A DNA stretch of 12,897 bases, taken from Chloroflexota bacterium. Its GTDB lineage: Bacteria; Chloroflexota; Limnocylindria; Limnocylindrales; CSP1-4. This document shows positions 12,505 to 12,897 of the stretch, piece after piece (positions within the stretch are counted from its first letter, which is position 1; every line of letters begins with the position of its first letter). The DNA is taken from assembly GCA_021812735.1 (NCBI GenBank), contig JAKAMV010000191.1, positions 1 to 12,897 of the forward strand. The letters are read 5' to 3'. The notes under the pieces were generated by a model. The model saw only the letters and a program-made list of their open reading frames with translations. It made no database searches and was not told the DNA's origin. A program made the position numbers and the translations under genes.

Positions 12505-12897
12505 GCCGGCGCAGTCGGCACGGCCGACGACCCCAGCAGAACGCGATCGACGCGCCCGACGGGCTCGGCACACCCGAGCTGGACGGCGTCCCCGCCTCCG
12601 TGGCGACCGCGCTCGAGCCCGGGGATCCGCCGGACCTCGAGCGCCCCGGCATGGCCCGAGGGGGCTCGGACTCGCCCGCGGCCGTGGTGCGCGCGGCTCC
12701 GCCCGCGCTGGCCCCGGCAGCGGTTGCGGCACCGCCCGCGGAGCCCGCGGCGCCACCGGCGCGCGACGGCGGCGCCCCCGAGACGCCGATCCCGGGCGTT
12801 CCCGAGGCATCGGCTCACGGCGGCGGGGTCGCAGACGCCCAGGCGCCGCGATCCATCTGCACGCAGGCCCAGCTCCGTCGATTCACCCAGACCCTTC
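12501..12897 (+). CDS. N-terminal part of an Ala/Pro-rich protein, cut by the window edge
   Basis: This is an open frame of 132 codons from GTG 12501 to the end with no stop. The first roughly 110 residues are low-complexity, rich in Ala, Pro, Gly and Asp with no predicted helix-rich domain (for example PPALAPAAVAAPPAEPAAPP). The last visible residues turn into an ordered-looking basic segment, RSICTQAQLRRFTQTL, which may be the start of the folded domain. No in-frame ATG, GTG or TTG exists between the promoter box and 12501, so this start is favoured. I do not recognise the family. It has no signal peptide. Codon third positions are strongly G/C as in neighbours, supporting a real gene. Confidence 0.55.
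   Translation, partial: MSRRSRHGRRPQQNAIDAPDGLGTPELDGVPASVATALEPGDPPDLERPGMARGGSDSPAAVVRAAPPALAPAAVAAPPAEPAAPPARDGGAPETPIPGVPEASAHGGGVADAQAPRSICTQAQLRRFTQTL

Overview
The window is very GC-rich chromosomal DNA with dense, mostly short-spaced genes and strongly G/C-ending codons. It carries a fused-subunit 2-oxoacid:ferredoxin oxidoreductase. Several lead genes have a TANNNT box 6-8 nt before the start codon, which is the layout of leaderless mRNAs. This suggests a high-GC Chloroflexota (Limnocylindria-like) or actinobacterial-type genome. The lineage is an inference from gene content and style; no rRNA or marker phylogeny is available here. There is no tRNA, rRNA, transposase, phage gene or CRISPR array.

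Layout. 1-121: the 3' end of an unidentified gene, closed by a hairpin terminator. 311-1198: an orphan BtuF-like cobalamin/metal-binding lobe protein. 1280-2146: proC. 2143-2592 (minus): a small DUF1003-like membrane protein whose stop codon shares a CTAG with the proC stop. 2705-4353: a divergent two-gene unit, a four-helix membrane protein followed by a monofunctional proline dehydrogenase. 4354-5111: a 758-bp stretch holding a 162-bp imperfect inverted-repeat element, a strong bidirectional-looking terminator, and a 32-residue membrane micropeptide gene on the minus strand with a good ribosome site and a leader stem-loop. 5112-5927: an HpcH/HpaI-family aldolase. 5924-6898 (minus): an EamA/DMT transporter, again convergent through a shared CTAG.

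6899-7060 is a divergent promoter region with a 32-bp direct repeat carrying twin palindromes. From it starts the central operon of the window, 7061-10975: a CBS-pair protein, korA (gamma-alpha fusion), korB, and a zinc-ribbon-plus-CBS-pair protein. These four genes are joined by a 4-nt overlap and gaps of 3 and 4 nt. The arrangement suggests a ferredoxin-linked oxidoreductase of central carbon metabolism bracketed by two putative adenylate-sensing proteins. 11130-12302 is an M24 (Xaa-Pro type) peptidase. 12501-12897 is the start of an Ala/Pro-rich protein cut by the window edge, preceded by a 16-codon ORF that overlaps its start.

Functional themes are proline metabolism in both directions (ProC makes proline, PRODH oxidises it), peptide turnover (M24), and oxidative decarboxylation of 2-oxoacids with electrons passed to ferredoxin. 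The CBS-Kor-CBS operon is the part most deserving follow-up.
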